NCBI GenBank assembly: GCA_039583875.1
Contig: CM077166.1
Span: 82,706,564 to 82,770,563, forward strand
Reading direction: 5' to 3'
Length of the DNA: 64,000 nucleotides
Source of the DNA: Platanthera guangdongensis
Taxonomy: Eukaryota; Streptophyta; Magnoliopsida; Asparagales; Orchidaceae
The notes under the pieces were generated by a model that ran no database searches, was not told the origin of the DNA, and saw only the letters and a list, made by a program, of their open reading frames with translations. Positions within the stretch are counted from its first letter, which is position 1; the number at the start of each line of letters is the position of its first letter. Shown here piece after piece: positions 31,273 through 44,400 of this stretch. A program made the translations under genes and the position numbers.

Positions 31273-32825
31273 GTAACGACACTTCTCCTCTCGATCTTAG
31301 GATGCATGTCTTTAGCATCTTTTCTTTTTAGTTTTTGGGCACCAAACACTCAAATGAGAGGGGTTTTGGGTTGCCAAGGTTCAAGAGGAAGCTCCGGGTT
31401 GATTGAGTCTGTCCCCGACATATTTTGCATTAGAGATCCGCTCCGTTAGTGGATTAGGCATGGTGGGTGAAGCCGTAGTCGCGACCGTTAGTCCGACTCA
31501 GTGATGTTGCATACGAACGTTAAGGATTCGTAGAGATTCCGTCGCGACAAGATGCCGTTTGTGATGTGGTGATGTTTCCCCCTTTTTCTCAAGTGAGTAC
31601 GTGTAGTCGGAACTGGACAAGGTTAGCTCCTCGTGGTGGTAGATGGTTTCCTTGGTGGACAAGTTTAGCTCCGCATGAGTTGTAGATGTTTCCTTGGTGC
31701 GCGGGAACGCTGCAGTACAAATGAGGGACTAGGGTGGAATTGTCTTGGTTTGTGATGTGAGAAGGCGTGGCTATGTCTCCGTGGTCGGCTGGCTATCCCG
31801 TGACGTTCACGTCATGTGTGGAGAGTGTCCCGGCGAGACTAGTCCCCTTCTGTGAGACTGACGAGAATGTCAAGCATGGGGACAAGCCCGGGCAATGAGG
31901 CCATGAGCGGGTGGGGTCCGGCAAGGCTTCTTAGAATCGGTCAGTTTTGTGTTTGTTGGAATCCTGACATGAGACGTCAGAGCTTGAGGCAATCCCGGGT
32001 CTAAGACCTTGAGCGGGTGGGGCCTTTGCAAGAGTTCCATGTGGCGGCCTGTGTGCCGATGAGGGGAATGGTTTTACCCCTTTGTTTGCGGCTTTATGCC
32101 AATGGGGAATCGATGAGTACCCATATAATGTGAAGATGTGCTAGATGCATACGCGATAGGGTGCCTTTGGTGAAACCTGGGTTGTTACATACATGATTGC
32201 ATAAGTAGGCCCTTTTTATTATATGCTCAACCAGTAGAGACAATGTATGATGTGTGTGACATCCAAGCCTGTTTCTGTAGCTGCTTTTCTTGCTTATGAT
32301 TATTTCATACGAAGTGCTAACTTGCAGGTTGGAGGGGTACCCCGGGGTCCGTTAGGGGCGGCCAGGAGGAGATGTGTTGTTACACAGTTTGAGGTCAGCC
32401 TTTGCTGACCCACGTTACTAATAAATTTTACAGGGCAAGGATAGCATCCAGGAGCTAGCTCGCCGGCCAGAAAGGCCTAAGATTCATGAAGTGCTTCTCT
32501 CTTTTGTAGTTCTACTTATATGATGCTGTATGTTTGAGATTCATGTTGTCCGGCTTGCATGCCGAGGTAGACTAGGAGTGCTATGCACTTTCTTTATTGA
32601 TGTATTATTTGAGTATTGGACACTTGTTGTAAGGCCATAAGGCCATTTGTTTTACTCTTCTTGTAGTGGATAGCTTCTTGTCTTGCTTGTGTTTCCGCTG
32701 TGTTGTGCAAAGTGTTTTGAGTGTGGGTAGCTATATCAACTTATAATACTAAAGCTGTGGCTTCCGTATGTTGTGGGGCCCCGGCCGGACCCATATTATA
32801 CGGTCATTATAGGGGAGGTGTTACA

Positions 32826-34529
32826 TGTACCGCAGAAATAATCAAAAAAAGTTGGTGTGGAAAACCATAAACACTCATGGGTTGACCGTTGTCCATCTTG
32901 AAGTCCAAGTGCTTAACCTTGCACTGGATGACCGCATCATATTTGGACAACCAGTCCATCCCAAAATCACATCAAAATCTTCCAAGTATATCACCTTGAG
33001 ATCAACAATGGCTAGAAAATCTCATAACAGAATCAGATAACACTGAACGTCTTGGTCTGATACCACAGATTCGCTAGAGGGAAACTTGACACAAAACGCG
33101 TCGCCAACAAGATCGAGGGTCAAAATGTGAAACTCTATGAAGGTTCTAGCCACGAGCGAGTGGGTAGCACCAGAATCGAAAAGAACATGCGCCCAATGGT
33201 TCTTGACCTTAAACTTTCCTATAAAATAGAATACGCAACTAAGGGAACGAACGTCGAAACTACAAGAAAAATTAAAAGCTGGAACTAGGTTAGAATCTAA
33301 CCTGAAATCACTTGAGAAGATGTCTGAGCTTCCTCCAATGACACCATGTTCAACTTGCCCTTCCTCTTGTCAAAAAGCTGCAGTGGTGGTAAAGCCTGAA
33401 GTGGAACTGGCTACAATAGGGGGTGAGCCTGCTGGCACTTCGACCTGAAATGTCCTTCTTGCCCGTACTAAAAGCAACCTCTTCTCTTTCTCCAACAATG
33501 GGCAGCATCGTGCCCCTTTTTATTACACGCAGAACAGACTAAATCTCTGAGAACTCTAGATCACATTAACTTGCTCCTGCTTCTGTGCTCCAATCCTCTT
33601 GAAGCATTTTTCGAACGGATGGCCTGGCCGGCCACAGAAACTGCATATATCCTAACTTATTTTCCTCCATGCAATGCCGAATTCTTGGAAACTCTTACCA
33701 TCACCGGTCTTCCTCTTATCCTTTCTCATTTGCTGACCTCGATTCTTGGCATTATAAATCACCTTAACCTTTATAGCAGCCTCCACAACTTCAGCATAGC
33801 TTTCAAATCCATAGGCACGAGCTAGCTATTCAATGTCATTCCTAATACCACCGAGAAATTATTTAACTCGGTTAGACTCTGAAGACACCATGTTCGGGGA
33901 AAATCAGCTCAATTTGATGAACTCCACCTCGTACTCAGTAACAGTAAGCTGCCTTTGCTTAAGATGTAGGAAATCATTCATCAAATTGTCTCTCTCGACC
34001 GATGGAAGAAACGTTTTCAGCAACAACTCCTTAAAGGATTCCAATGAACACCAATCTTTATGGTTCTCCTTCTCTCTCAGCCACTAACTCTTAGCAAGTC
34101 CCTTGAGCTGACACGCATCGACTATTATCCTCTGGTTCACTAAAACTCCCGAGTAAGCAAACATCTCCTCGATGGCTATTATCCAATCATTCAAAGCCAT
34201 AAAATTTGCTCTACCGTCATAAGTGGGGGTCCTAGTCTCTAGAAATGTGAAATTAACGTCATCTCTGGTGGCAACAACACCGGGAGAACCAGAGGAGCAA
34301 GTGGGACATGAACAGGAACAGTCTGACCCACCATAGGGTCTTGTACTCTTAGCAATTGTCCTGACAAAACTGATAATAATGCTTGGATCTGCGACTGCAT
34401 CTCCACCATCTGTCTAGATAAAGTCTCATTACTCTGCCACAGACTTTTGATCACCGCTTCGCTCTACACACTTGAAAACTAGCCCTCCAACTAGGGAGTC
34501 GACCTAGTCGCCACACGCTTAGTCACCAT
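32826..34529 (-). pseudogene. gag: E5 gypsy gag-protease remnant
   Basis: Read on the minus strand from the ATG at 34529. It has a gag N-terminus rich in Gln/Met, a degraded Retrotrans_gag core (near 34250-33900: TPTYDGRANFMALNDWI, then LKQRQLTVTEYEVEF), and three CCHC knuckles (CSFCGRPGHPFEKC near 33610-33655, CSACNKKGHDAAHC near 33500-33540, and YGQEGHFRSKC near 33440-33470 with its first Cys lost). The aspartic protease follows with LFDSGATHS at 33157-33177, then YLEDFDVILGWD near 32950. Many stops and shifts break the frame. It is cut at 32826 by E3, so RT onward lies outside the window. Confidence 0.82.
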
Positions 34530-34872
34530 TCTAATAAAGCAACGAACACAAATCAAAACCTAGCTCAACTGGTAGCACCAAACAACATAGTCCAGACAAA
34601 ACATACTTATGTACTTGCTCATGCTGCTAACTTGCTCTGGGATTTTCAATAATGATGTCGTGCCTAAACTTAGGATGATACACCATCATCCTGTTGACTC
34701 ATATGCTTAAACCATGAATGCATGAATTTTTTATTCTTTTTGACTCAAAACCATGTGTGTACATTTGTCATCATGTAAATCTTTAGCTTGGTATGCGTGC
34801 TGATACAATGTTATGTCATGCATGTTGTGTTATGCAATCTAAAAAGGCCTTAATGAATGTTATGAGCGGCGT
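34530..34872 (-). other. E5 leader, distal part
   Basis: Non-coding sequence between the E5 gag start and the E6 insertion. Its continuation toward the E5 primer site is 55199-55532. I see nothing else in it. Confidence 0.55.
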
Positions 34873-36495
34873 TGATAGGTTAAAACTCCAAAAATAATTA
34901 CGGTCATGCAGTGACCCGGCGGTTTTATTTAAGTAAAGCGGAAGTGGTTTTATTTAGAAAACGGGGCACGCATATTTATTTATTTGGATATAAAATGGGT
35001 TAGATCGAGTTTTAACGAAAAGAGGCAAGTGCACCTATCGTGAGTAGTACAGGATATTCCGGGTGGAATATCGAGGTCGTATTGTTCTCGGGGTCGGTTC
35101 AATTATTTCTACTCTTCCCTAGAGGGGACTATTATTTTACCGATAATTAACTTGTCGGGTTATATTTTATATATAATAAAAAGACAGAAAATGGCAGAAA
35201 GAAAATGAAAGCATGAAGGTGGTGCTGATGAAGATCTTAGCTCGTGGGCACCAAAAAGAATTTGAACTAAAATATACTTTTAATAAAAAGAGCTCCTAAG
35301 TTTCTAATTAATTAAGGCGGAGACTTGGCCGTGGAGGTTCCACTAGAATGACCTCACATATCTCTAGGACTATCGATCACTTGAACGCTAAGACTATTCG
35401 ACCGAATATTAGTCCGACGAAGGATTCCTCCTAACGCCCACATTACGCTAAGAACCCCCCTATTGGGTGGGGAACCCAATCCGGTAGAGTTTGCGCGCCT
35501 CCTCTCTCAAGGGTTAGTGCGGAACTCTCTTTACCAAGGGGTGATCTGTCCATACGCACGGCCTCTCGGCTAGCGTATGGAAAACAGAAATAGGGCCCAC
35601 ACATCGATATGTGGTCCTACGCGTCGTTAACCCCAGGAAAACCTTAAGTACTTTTAATTAATTAGAAAGTAAGGACCTTTAATTATTTTAAGCTATTTTA
35701 TCTGTCCCAATGCTCTTCGATACTGAGGGCTAAGAACGGTTAGCCACTCATCAGAATGGGGACGGCAGCGGTGAAAGCAATAAAATAAAGCAGTAAATGA
35801 AAGCGATAAAGAAAGCAGGAAAGTGAAAGCAGTAAAATGAAAGCAGTATAGGAAAGCAGAAAATTGCAAGTCCTACTCAAACGAGTAGGGATGAAATGAA
35901 AACGGTAAAATGCGAGTCCCGGCGCAAATGAGTGGGCAGGAGAAAGAAAGCGAGTCCTACTCAAATGAGTAGGACTAAATAAATGCAACACACGCACACA
36001 CTCGACAGAAAGTAAAACTCACGCACACACTCTCTCGACATAAAGTAAACACACGCACAGAAATCCTACTCAAATGAGTAGGGAAAATAAAGAAAATTAC
36101 AAGCTCACGCACTCTACAGAAAGTAAAAAAAAGCAAAGCGTCATTTAACTCTTAACGAGTAGGCAGAAATAAATACGCACACAACAAAAATTGAAAAAAA
36201 AAACTAAGTTATCAAAAAATTAAAACGACTGCATTTCTACCGCTAGAATGCGGTTGACATGCGTAAAAAGTTGAAATAAAAATAAACCGGGCAAAAAGAT
36301 TTGCAAATAAATGCAAAATGAAAATTCCCGAAAAATTGAAATGATTGCATTTCTACCGCTAGAATGCGGTAGAAATTCGTAAAAGGAAGAAATAAAAATA
36401 AAAGGGGCAAAAGGTTTTGGAAAATAAAGGAAAAATACAAGTGTTTAAAAAATTAAAATGTCAAATTATTCATTCTTATAATGCTATAAAAATGC
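34873..36495 (-). repeat. E6 3' LTR, outer part
   Basis: It begins TGATAGGTTAAAACTCC and matches 52323-53945 closely. It contains short repeats of a CCTACTCAAATGAGTAGG-type inverted repeat (about 35870-36090) and two CATTTCTACCGCTAGAATGCG units (36233 and 36350). It is interrupted by E7 at 36496. Confidence 0.9.
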
Positions 36496-38101
36496 TTAAA
36501 GTGCAAAGTGGATCTGATATACTCTAGATGGGGGGTGAATAGAGTATTGTGCTTTCTTATAAAATCTTTACAACTTTTGTTGTATTCCTAAGTGAACAAG
36601 TTAGCAAATAAAATAAACTAAGCACAACAACTAAGCAATCACAGAGCACAACCAAAACAAAAGAAAAGGGCAACCAGACGACATAAGAAATTTTATAGTG
36701 GTTCCCCAACCTGGGTACATCCACTCTTCTACCACCCTGGTAGGAATCCACTTAAGTTTTTGATCAGGTGCCGGACACCAATGAGCTTTTGTTCAGGTGC
36801 TCAAAAACCAAAACCTCAAGTCTTTTGGAAGGAGACTTGCAACCAGAATAATTTTGAAGGGAATTAAAACCCTGTACAGGAATTAGAAATAAGGTGATGG
36901 TGTTTTCTCTTTCTCAAAATAACTGAGAAGACTGTGGATTGATGTCAGCAACTTGCTCCCCCTGAGATCAGGAAAACTGGAGCACTGCTTCAGGGTGATA
37001 GGTCTTCAAAGACCTAGATTTCCTGGACCAGAGATGCTTCAGAAACTTCTTTGACAGATTGAAATTTGTTGTTTGAAGTTGTCCCGAGGATTGACAAAAG
37101 AAGACTCTTGATAGTGATTGGTTGTTCTTCTTCATCTTCTTGAAGATGTTCTCTGGTTAGGCTGATTGCAATAGAACTTTTGATTTCTGTGTGGTTGTTC
37201 TTCTATGCAATCTGAGTGTCTGTCTGATTGTCTGTATTGCTTGTCTGTCACACTGGTAGTGCTTGATCCTCTCTTTTCTTCACTTTAGACTGACTAAGAA
37301 CATTCGAAATTCGAATGTTGAGCAGTAATTGCAGTCGGCCTTGGAAGGAAGCGGCAATCAATGATTTCCCCAACTGTCCCGTAGAAAAACGGCATGAGAT
37401 AATCCATGATTAATTGCATGTTCTAACGGTAACATTCCGAGAAGATCTGGCATTAATAACTCCGGAATCATCGCCAAGAAATGGGACGGGAAACCTGGGG
37501 AAGACCTAGTCTGGATTCGTCGAACGAAGAACACAATTCGTCGAGCTGAGTTTGAGTTCGTCGAGCTGAGTTGAGAAGTTCGTCGACCAGATAAAAGAAA
37601 TAGTTTTCAAGTCAAAGCTGCTACAACCTTCGTCGAACAGACAATCTATATTCGTTGACCAGAGAAGCTAACTTTGTCGACCTGAGAAGCTGAGAACTTG
37701 AGGTCCAAGTTCATCGAGCTTAGATTCTAGATCGTTGACCAAAGCTTGAAGCTGGACTTAGAAAAATTCTGAAGTTGTCATGACTTTAGCTTGATGTAGA
37801 ACATCAACATTCGTCGAACAAATAACTAAGATTGTCGAGTTCAGCACTAAGAATTATCTCACGATCGTCGAGCGCAGAACACCTTTCGTCGAGCTGAGTT
37901 CGACGAACGTCGAACTCACTTCACTTAGTCTTGAAAACTTCTAAGTCTGGAGTCTTCGAAGGTCTTGTTCATAGCTGGTCCATCTGAAATAGAACCTAAG
38001 GACTTGGCTTAAACTCTAGGACACAACTTTGACCCTGGCTATACATGATGGGTCACATCCTAAGCTAGTGAACCTAGCCCAAATCAACTAAGGATCCAAC
38101 A
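36496..38101 (-). repeat. E7 3' LTR, 1606 bp
   Basis: Ends GGATCCAACA; the other end has decayed from TGAAAG to TTAAAG. It carries TCGTCGA half-sites and dyads (37519-37917), a long A/T-centred palindrome (37301-37321) and a C-run hairpin (36519-36547). Confidence 0.93.
37519..37917 (-). repeat. E7 3' LTR array of TTCGTCGA sites
   Basis: About 12-15 TTCGTCGA half-sites or one-base variants, often followed by RCTGAG or CCTGAG. Full dyads with TCGACGAA occur near 37884-37907. The collinear array in the 5' LTR is 47905-48303. Confidence 0.85.
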
Positions 38102-38292
38102 ATCTCCCCCTATTTGAGTGAGGTCACTAACAGCGACTCAAAATAGAAAAAAACAGAAAAACAAAGCAAGAAAAGAAATATATCTTGCAGAGAGTTACCA
38201 ACAAATACAACAGATATATATACACAACTTTGTTTAAACAAATATCATAGTTCTGAAAGAAAGAGCAGAAAGAAATTAGACCAAAATAAAGA
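38102..38292 (-). other. E7 3' untranslated region and polypurine tract
   Basis: AAATAGGGGGAGAT on the minus strand abuts the LTR. Otherwise AT-rich with no visible content. Confidence 0.75.
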
Positions 38293-41039
38293 TTACTTCT
38301 TCTTCTGCATAGGTTTGTCTTCAGTTTTCTTTTCTCCTGGCTTTTTGAAGATGATTTCTCTCTTTGGATCTGAAGCCTGAGCCTTTGTCATAGTCATATT
38401 AGCTGCCCCAATAATGTTCAATGATGTTGCTCTGGGGACAACTGCTTCTGGATGAAGTTTCATATAGTCATCAACATTAAACAGTTTATTGCCTTTGTCA
38501 AACATTTTCAACTCTTCCTTTCTATACTTTGATATGGTTGTGAGTCCTGATGTATCCTTGCCTTCAGCCTTGGCTTTATTAATCAAGGATAGTCCAATTA
38601 GCTCCTGGAATCCGGCCATTTTTGCAGTATTAGCTATTTTAGGATCTTCAAATGGGATTGGAGTAGAGTATGGCCTTTTTGGACTGTCAGCTTTCTGTAC
38701 TTTAGAGGTTTGTTACTGCTGCTGCTGATGCTGTTGATGTTGATGTCCTGAAGAGGATGGCTGCCTCTGCTGGCTGCTTCTAGATGATCTCCCTGACTGT
38801 CTCTGATATGTTTGCATTGGGGCAGATATCTGAGAGCTAGAAGAGCCAGTGGCACCAGCTGCTGGAGGAGGAGGAGGAGGAGGATCCTTTCTGAATCTGT
38901 GCACTGGAGGTGGGGAATATCATCTACTTCTCTTTCTATCCTTCTGCTGGTTCTTGGATAGCCACATCCATCCAGGCATTCCCTTATATGGAGTTACATT
39001 GTGCAGAATGTAGTAAGGGTTGTCTGCAGTGGGATTCAGCTTTGGAGTTGGAGGAGGAGGAGGAGGAGCCTTCCTTTTCTATGCTAGCATCTTCTTTTTC
39101 TTACTGGCAGCATCTTCATCTGAGTCATCATCATCATCTTCTTCAGAATCAGAATCCTGAGGGATGTCATACAAGGCATCCAAAGCTTTTAAAGCTTTAT
39201 CATCAATAATAGCTTTTGCTGGAGGAGGGGCAGAAGGTGAGGTTTCAGGAACTAGGATTTCAGCAACAAGAGAGGAGGAGACTGCGCAGAATCAGAAATA
39301 ATGGGGATAGAGCTTTCAGCTGCTGGCTTGTTTTCCTCCTCAATGTCAGCCAGGATTAGCTCATACAAATCAGGCATTGGTGAGTCATCCATAACAAAGA
39401 CTGGGGCTGAAATATCTTCTAAAATGACTGAAGATGATGGAGTAACAACTGGAGGAGCAAAACTGTCACAGAGTTGCTTAGCAACTGCTGGACTTATTGT
39501 GGTGGTATAGGGTACAATAGCCAAACTTGGCTTAGTAAAATCAGCTGGAAGAAACTGCATAAAAGCTGTATCAAAACTTCTTAATAAAATAGACAAATTT
39601 ACTGTGGGATTTGAATGGAAATCACCAACAGGTTTTATTTGCTCAACTGACTCATCTAAATCGAGGTCAGTATCCATAAACTGAATTAAAATCTGGCAAA
39701 CTATCTGTATCTGTATTTGAAACTGCTGCTGTAGAGGGGGCTGCTACTGTATCTGCTGCTGCTGCATCTACTACAGCTTCATCATAGAGCATCTCCCCCT
39801 GCCTGGGTTCAGGAAGACCTGGAGCCAGGCCCCTGAATGAAGAGGGGGGAGCAGATAGGGTGGAAATCTGGGCAGATAAAGAACGGATAGAGGTCATAAG
39901 AGGTGTAATGGCCTCTTGGATGAGAGATTTGATGAGAGGAGTGAACAAGGATATGATGGTAGATGGATCAAATGGGGAAGGGGAAGAGGAGGGAATGGAA
40001 GGTGGAATGACAGATGGAATGGGGGCATCTTGTATGATAGTGTCTGTGGGTATGTTGTAAGATGGAATGGATGATAAATGAGGGGGAAGTGGAGACTGAG
40101 GAGGTGTAGGGATATGAGTGTCATGAGGTGAAGCTGGAGGTGTTTGAATGTTGGTGACATCCAGAGGTGGTGATGAAGGAGGAGTAGGCACATGAAGAGG
40201 CTATTTTGGTGGAAGGGGTGCTGGAAGTGATGGTGGAGATGGAATGACCTCTTCAGTAGGGTGGGGAGTGGCCTTCACAGCCCTGGTGCTCTCAGAAGCT
40301 GGATGGAAGAGGAGGAAGCCTTGGAGGGCTTGGAGATAGTCCTCTCCCATCTGCCAAACAAGGCGCAGGTGAGGCGCTTGCTGGCATTGATGAAAATGGT
40401 CGGGGAGACCATTAATTCACCAGCCTTTTCCTGGAGGAAGATCCCCAGGATTCTGCCGAAGCAGACTTCCTTCTTGCTGTTCTTTTTCTTTATCAACTCA
40501 AAGAAAACTTTACTCCAATTCACAGAACGCTTATTCACCACAACACACATAATGAGAAATTGATGACAGGTAATGTAGTCATGCGCTGAGTGTTTGCCCA
40601 TCAGTATTTTTCCCACGATGTCCGCCAGAAACTGGTAGGCGGCGGACTATTGCTTCTTCAACAGCTTGTTAGGGTTGCTTCCAGAAAACCCCATTAACTT
40701 CAGCATATCATCAAATTCTTCAGAATCCATTTCCATGTTATCTTCTCCATTCACCAAACCAAAAATTTCAGAAATAATTGTGGGAGATAACGGAACAGCA
40801 GTACTCCCGATATTGCCTGTCAGAGCGTCTTCCTCAGTAACCGATGATGTATACACCCATTCTCTGATTTCCGTTCCATGGAGTTTAATCCCTCTGGTCA
40901 TGAAATCCTTGAGATGATGTTCTTCTTGCAGTTCCAGAATATAAAGAAATATGGGATCAGAATGTTGGAAAGAATTGAAGTCCATATCAAAACCAGTATC
41001 AAATTTCATAGCCGCCAAAGCTCCTACTGGAATCGCCAT
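38293..41039 (-). pseudogene. E7 env-like ORF, broken
   Basis: It starts MAIPVGALAAMKFDTG at 41039 and is open to 40647. Further open pieces (40616-40275, 40191-39667, 39677-39252, 38904-38713, 38619-38293) need several shifts to connect. The N-terminal part has the same kind of gag-unrelated domain as family A (RGIKLHGTEIREWVY). The middle is Pro/Ser/Thr-rich, with a Gln/His-rich tract near 38720, and the C-terminus is basic. No signal peptide or membrane span is seen. Its position between the pol spacer array and the polypurine tract identifies it. Confidence 0.78.
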
Positions 41040-41119
41040 TGATGACCTGCAAGAAGGACACAGAGAAAATGTCGATCAAGAGCAAGAGAACTGAAAGCGC
41101 GGGATGGAGGTCAAAGAAA

Positions 41120-41135
41120 ACCTAGATATAAGATT
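41120..41135 (-). promoter_or_regulatory. Degenerate TATA-like box upstream of the E7 env-like ATG
   Basis: The minus strand reads AATCTTATATCTAGG about 90 bp before the ATG and directly downstream of the dyad array. Weak by itself; it is listed because E1, E4 and E8 have strong boxes in this position. Confidence 0.35.
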
Positions 41136-41145
41136 TTCAGAATAT

Positions 41146-41430
41146 GAATCGACAATCTCCATTCCACGAAAAAGAAACAATTCTTCGAACTGAGCTCGAC
41201 GAAATGAATTATAAACAGATAATTCGTCGATCTCATCTAGAGGAATCGAAAATAGTTCGTCAAACTCCGTTCGACGAAACGTCTTCTGAAGCAAAGTTCG
41301 TCGATCTCCGGTTGATGAAAATTGTTTCCACACAGAGAATTCGTCGGTCGCCGGTCGACGAGAATCTCTCAAACTTTCCCTAATTCGTCGAACTTCATTC
41401 GACGAACTCTGGAAAATTCGTCGAATGCAG
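41146..41430 (-). repeat. E7 pol/env spacer array of TTCGTCGA dyads
   Basis: About six 23-bp dyads of the form TTCGTCGA, 7 bp, TCGACGAA, near 41180, 41226, 41257, 41298, 41339 and 41384, plus half-sites. Copies have one or two mismatches. Spacing is about 30-46 bp. It occupies the position of the GTGTCGACAC array in family A. Confidence 0.88.
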
Positions 41431-41464
41431 ACAGAAACTAATTTAACTCTTCTCCATTAATCAT

Positions 41465-44400
41465 TCACAGTTGATTTATAAAGAACAGATGAGTTTTCTC
41501 ATCCAAGGGCTTGGTGAAAATGTCTGCTCTCTGTAAATCAATCGGAATATGGATCAAGTTAATTTTCTTTTTGTCTACATTATCTCTAATGAAATGATGT
41601 CTTATTTCAATATGCTTAGTCCTAGAATGGTGAACTGGATTCTGTGCTATAGCAATAACACTAGTATTATCACAAAATAAAGTTGAATTAATTACGTTGA
41701 TACCATAGTCTAGGAGTTGGTTTTATATCCAAAGCATTTGTGAACAGCAGCTGCCAGCAGCCATGTATTCTGCTTCTACAGTTGATGTAGACACAAATGT
41801 CTGCTTTTTACAAAACCAGGAGACAAGTCTCATACCTAGGAACTGGCAAGTTCTAGAGGTACTCTTCCTGTCCACTCTACATCCCGCATAGTCAGCATAT
41901 GAGTATCCAGTTAACTCAAACTCTGACTCTGCAGGATACCAAAGTCCTAGATTAGGACAACTCTTTATATATCTCAAAATTCTTTTTAGGAAAATAAGGT
42001 GAGATTCTTTAGGGTTCACTTGGAACCTAGCACAAAGGCATGTGGCAAACATTATATCAGGTCTGCTAGCTGTTAGGTATAATAGGGATCCAATAATTGC
42101 CCTATAATGCTTCTGATCCACAGGTTTCCCTGCTGCATCAGAATCCACAACAACATTAGTAGCCATATGGGTTTTCATTCCTGAAGCATCACCCATCCCA
42201 AACTTCTTAATAAGCTCTTTAGCATACTTAGCTTGGGAGAGGAAGATACCATCAGGGAGCTGCTTCACTTGGAGACCAAGGAAGTAGGAAAGCTCACCCA
42301 TGATACTGATCTCAAATTTAGAATGCATGAGGTCAGCAAACCTCTTGCACAATTTGGGATCAGTAGACCTAAAGATGATGTCATCCACATATATTTGTAC
42401 TAACAATATTTAGTCCTTATGATGTCTAGTGAAAAGAGTTTTATCTAAGGTTCCTCTTGTAAATTTATGCTCTAAAAGAAAGCTTGCTAAGGTCTCATAC
42501 CAAGCTCTTGGAGCTTGCTTTAAACCATAGAGAGCTTTATGCAATTTAAAAATAAAAGGGAGTTGAGTTAGAGAGATAAAACCTGGAGGTTGTTCTACAT
42601 AAACGTCTTCTTGAAGTACTCCATTCAGGAATGCACTCTTGACATCCATTTGGTAGACTTTGAATCTCTTGTGAGCTGCATATGCAAGGAAGATTCTTAT
42701 TGCCTCTAACCTTGCAACAGGGGCAAAGGTTTGGTCATAATCAATTCCTTCCTCTTGCCTGTCACCTTGAGCAACAAGCCTAGCCTTGTTTCTCACTATG
42801 TTTCCTTGTGCATCCAACTTGTTCCTGTAGACCCATTTGGTTCCAATAACTGGGTAGTTATGGGGTCTTGGAACCAAATCCCAAACTCTACATCTCTCAA
42901 ACTGATTTAGTTCCTCCTGCATTGCAATGATCCAGTGGGGATCTTGCTCTGCTTCATGGATAGTGAGAGGTTCAGTCTGAGAAAGAAAACAGGCATGCAT
43001 CAAGTCTTGGTTGAGTTGATGCCTTGTCTGCACACCTGCTAAAATGTCTCCAATCACTTGAGATCTGGGGTGATCTCTAAGTGTGACAAGATCAGTTGAT
43101 GGAGTTTGTTGAGCAACAACTTCTGTAATTAATTCCTCTTGGGGAATGGTACTAGCTGTTGAGGGAAGGTCAGCCACTTCCACTTGAAGTTCTTCTTCAC
43201 TATCTTCAGCAACCTGTGGAGTAGGATGGGTTGACAGCTCTTGGGTAAGGTTTAGTCCATCCATAGACTCACACAGTTGTGGAACCTGCAAAAAGCTATT
43301 GGTAGAAATCACTTTTTCCTTATAAGACATGTTAGCTTCATCAAAAGATACATGAACAGACTCTTCAATTTTAAGAGATGATTTATTGAAAACCCTATAA
43401 GCCTTGCTTACTTGGGAGTATTCTAGAAAAATCCCTTCTTCAGCCTTAGCCTCAAACTTTCTAATGTATCTCTTGTTATTTGTGCGAATGTAACAAATGC
43501 AGCCAAAAACTTTAAAGTATGTGATTTTAGGTTTCTTCCCTTTAAGCAATTCATAGGGGGTCATATTTTTCAGCTTATGTATAAGACTTCTATTCAGTAC
43601 ATAATTAGCAGTATTTACAGCTTCTGCCCAAAAGGATAGAGGCATGTAAGCATCTGTTAATAATGTACCTGCAGATTCAATGAGTGTCCTATTTTTCCTT
43701 TCAGCAACCCCATTTTGTTGGGGAGTTCTAGGAGCTGAGAAGCACTGCCTGATACCTTCCTTCTCACAGAACTCATGCATAAGAAGAGACTCAAACTCTG
43801 TACCATGATCACTTCTGATCAATGCAACATGAGTAGAGAACTCAATCTGTATGGTCCTGAGAAAATCTGTAAGAACCTTGAATGTATCTGACTTAGCTCT
43901 CAGAAAGGCTATGCAACTGAATCTAGAGAAGTCATCAACAATCACTAAAGTATAAGACTTCCCTCATAGGCTTTGTACAGCAATGGGTCCAAATAGATCC
44001 ACATGAAGCAAATACAATATCCTAGGTGAATCACTTTTATTAATGGATTTAAAGCTAGTTTTAGTTTGCTTACCTAATTGACAAGCCCTGCATAGGTTTT
44101 CCTTCTTCTAGGGGCCAGAAGGTAAACCTCTAACAAGGTTGTCTTTAGATAACCTAGATATATTCTTAAGGTTTACATGCCCTAATCTTTTATGTCATAA
44201 CTCATTTTGATTACTAGTGATATTAAGTAAACAAACATCAGTTTTGGCAGAAATAAAATCTACTAGATATATGTTGCCTTGTCTAAGTCCAATTAAAACA
44301 GTTTAGTTTTCATTATTAATAATAGAGCAAGAGGTAGAGTTAAAGTGTACCTGATAACCTTCATCACATAATTGACTTATGGATATTAGGTTATGTTTAA

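Larger units (their letters stand above)
15716..32825 (+). mobile_element. E3: Ty3/gypsy chromovirus, interrupted by E2 and E4
   Basis: The 3' half of pol runs 15716-16883 and resumes at 29675-30170. A polypurine tract and a complete 3' LTR (30235-32825) follow. The 5' half (LTR, gag, protease, RT) lies beyond E2 and E1, left of the window. GPY/F and chromodomain motifs at the pol end place it in the chromoviruses (Tekay/Del-like). The right flank 32826-32830 (TGTAC) is the expected target duplication; E3 sits in the protease region of E5. Confidence 0.9.
30235..32825 (+). repeat. E3 3' LTR, 2591 bp
   Basis: Starts TGTAACACCCC and ends GAGGTGTTACA. Same architecture as the E2 LTR but clearly diverged: dyad array (30300-30960), CT-rich start region (31078-31115), 24-nt exon with donor (31249-31272), then AAGGCCATAAGGCC and CCGGCCGGACCCA blocks. 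No other gene is present. Confidence 0.92.

Noticed and set aside
34555..34585. Primer-binding site of E5 at a CAACTGGTAGCACCAAAC sequence
   Set aside because: The real E5 primer site is at 55533-55543 next to its LTR. This one lies in the leader, has no LTR edge beside it, and is a poor match.
36870..37260. Host gene exon near the E7 LTR leader
   Set aside because: The stretch is repeated at 47240-47640, so it is LTR sequence.
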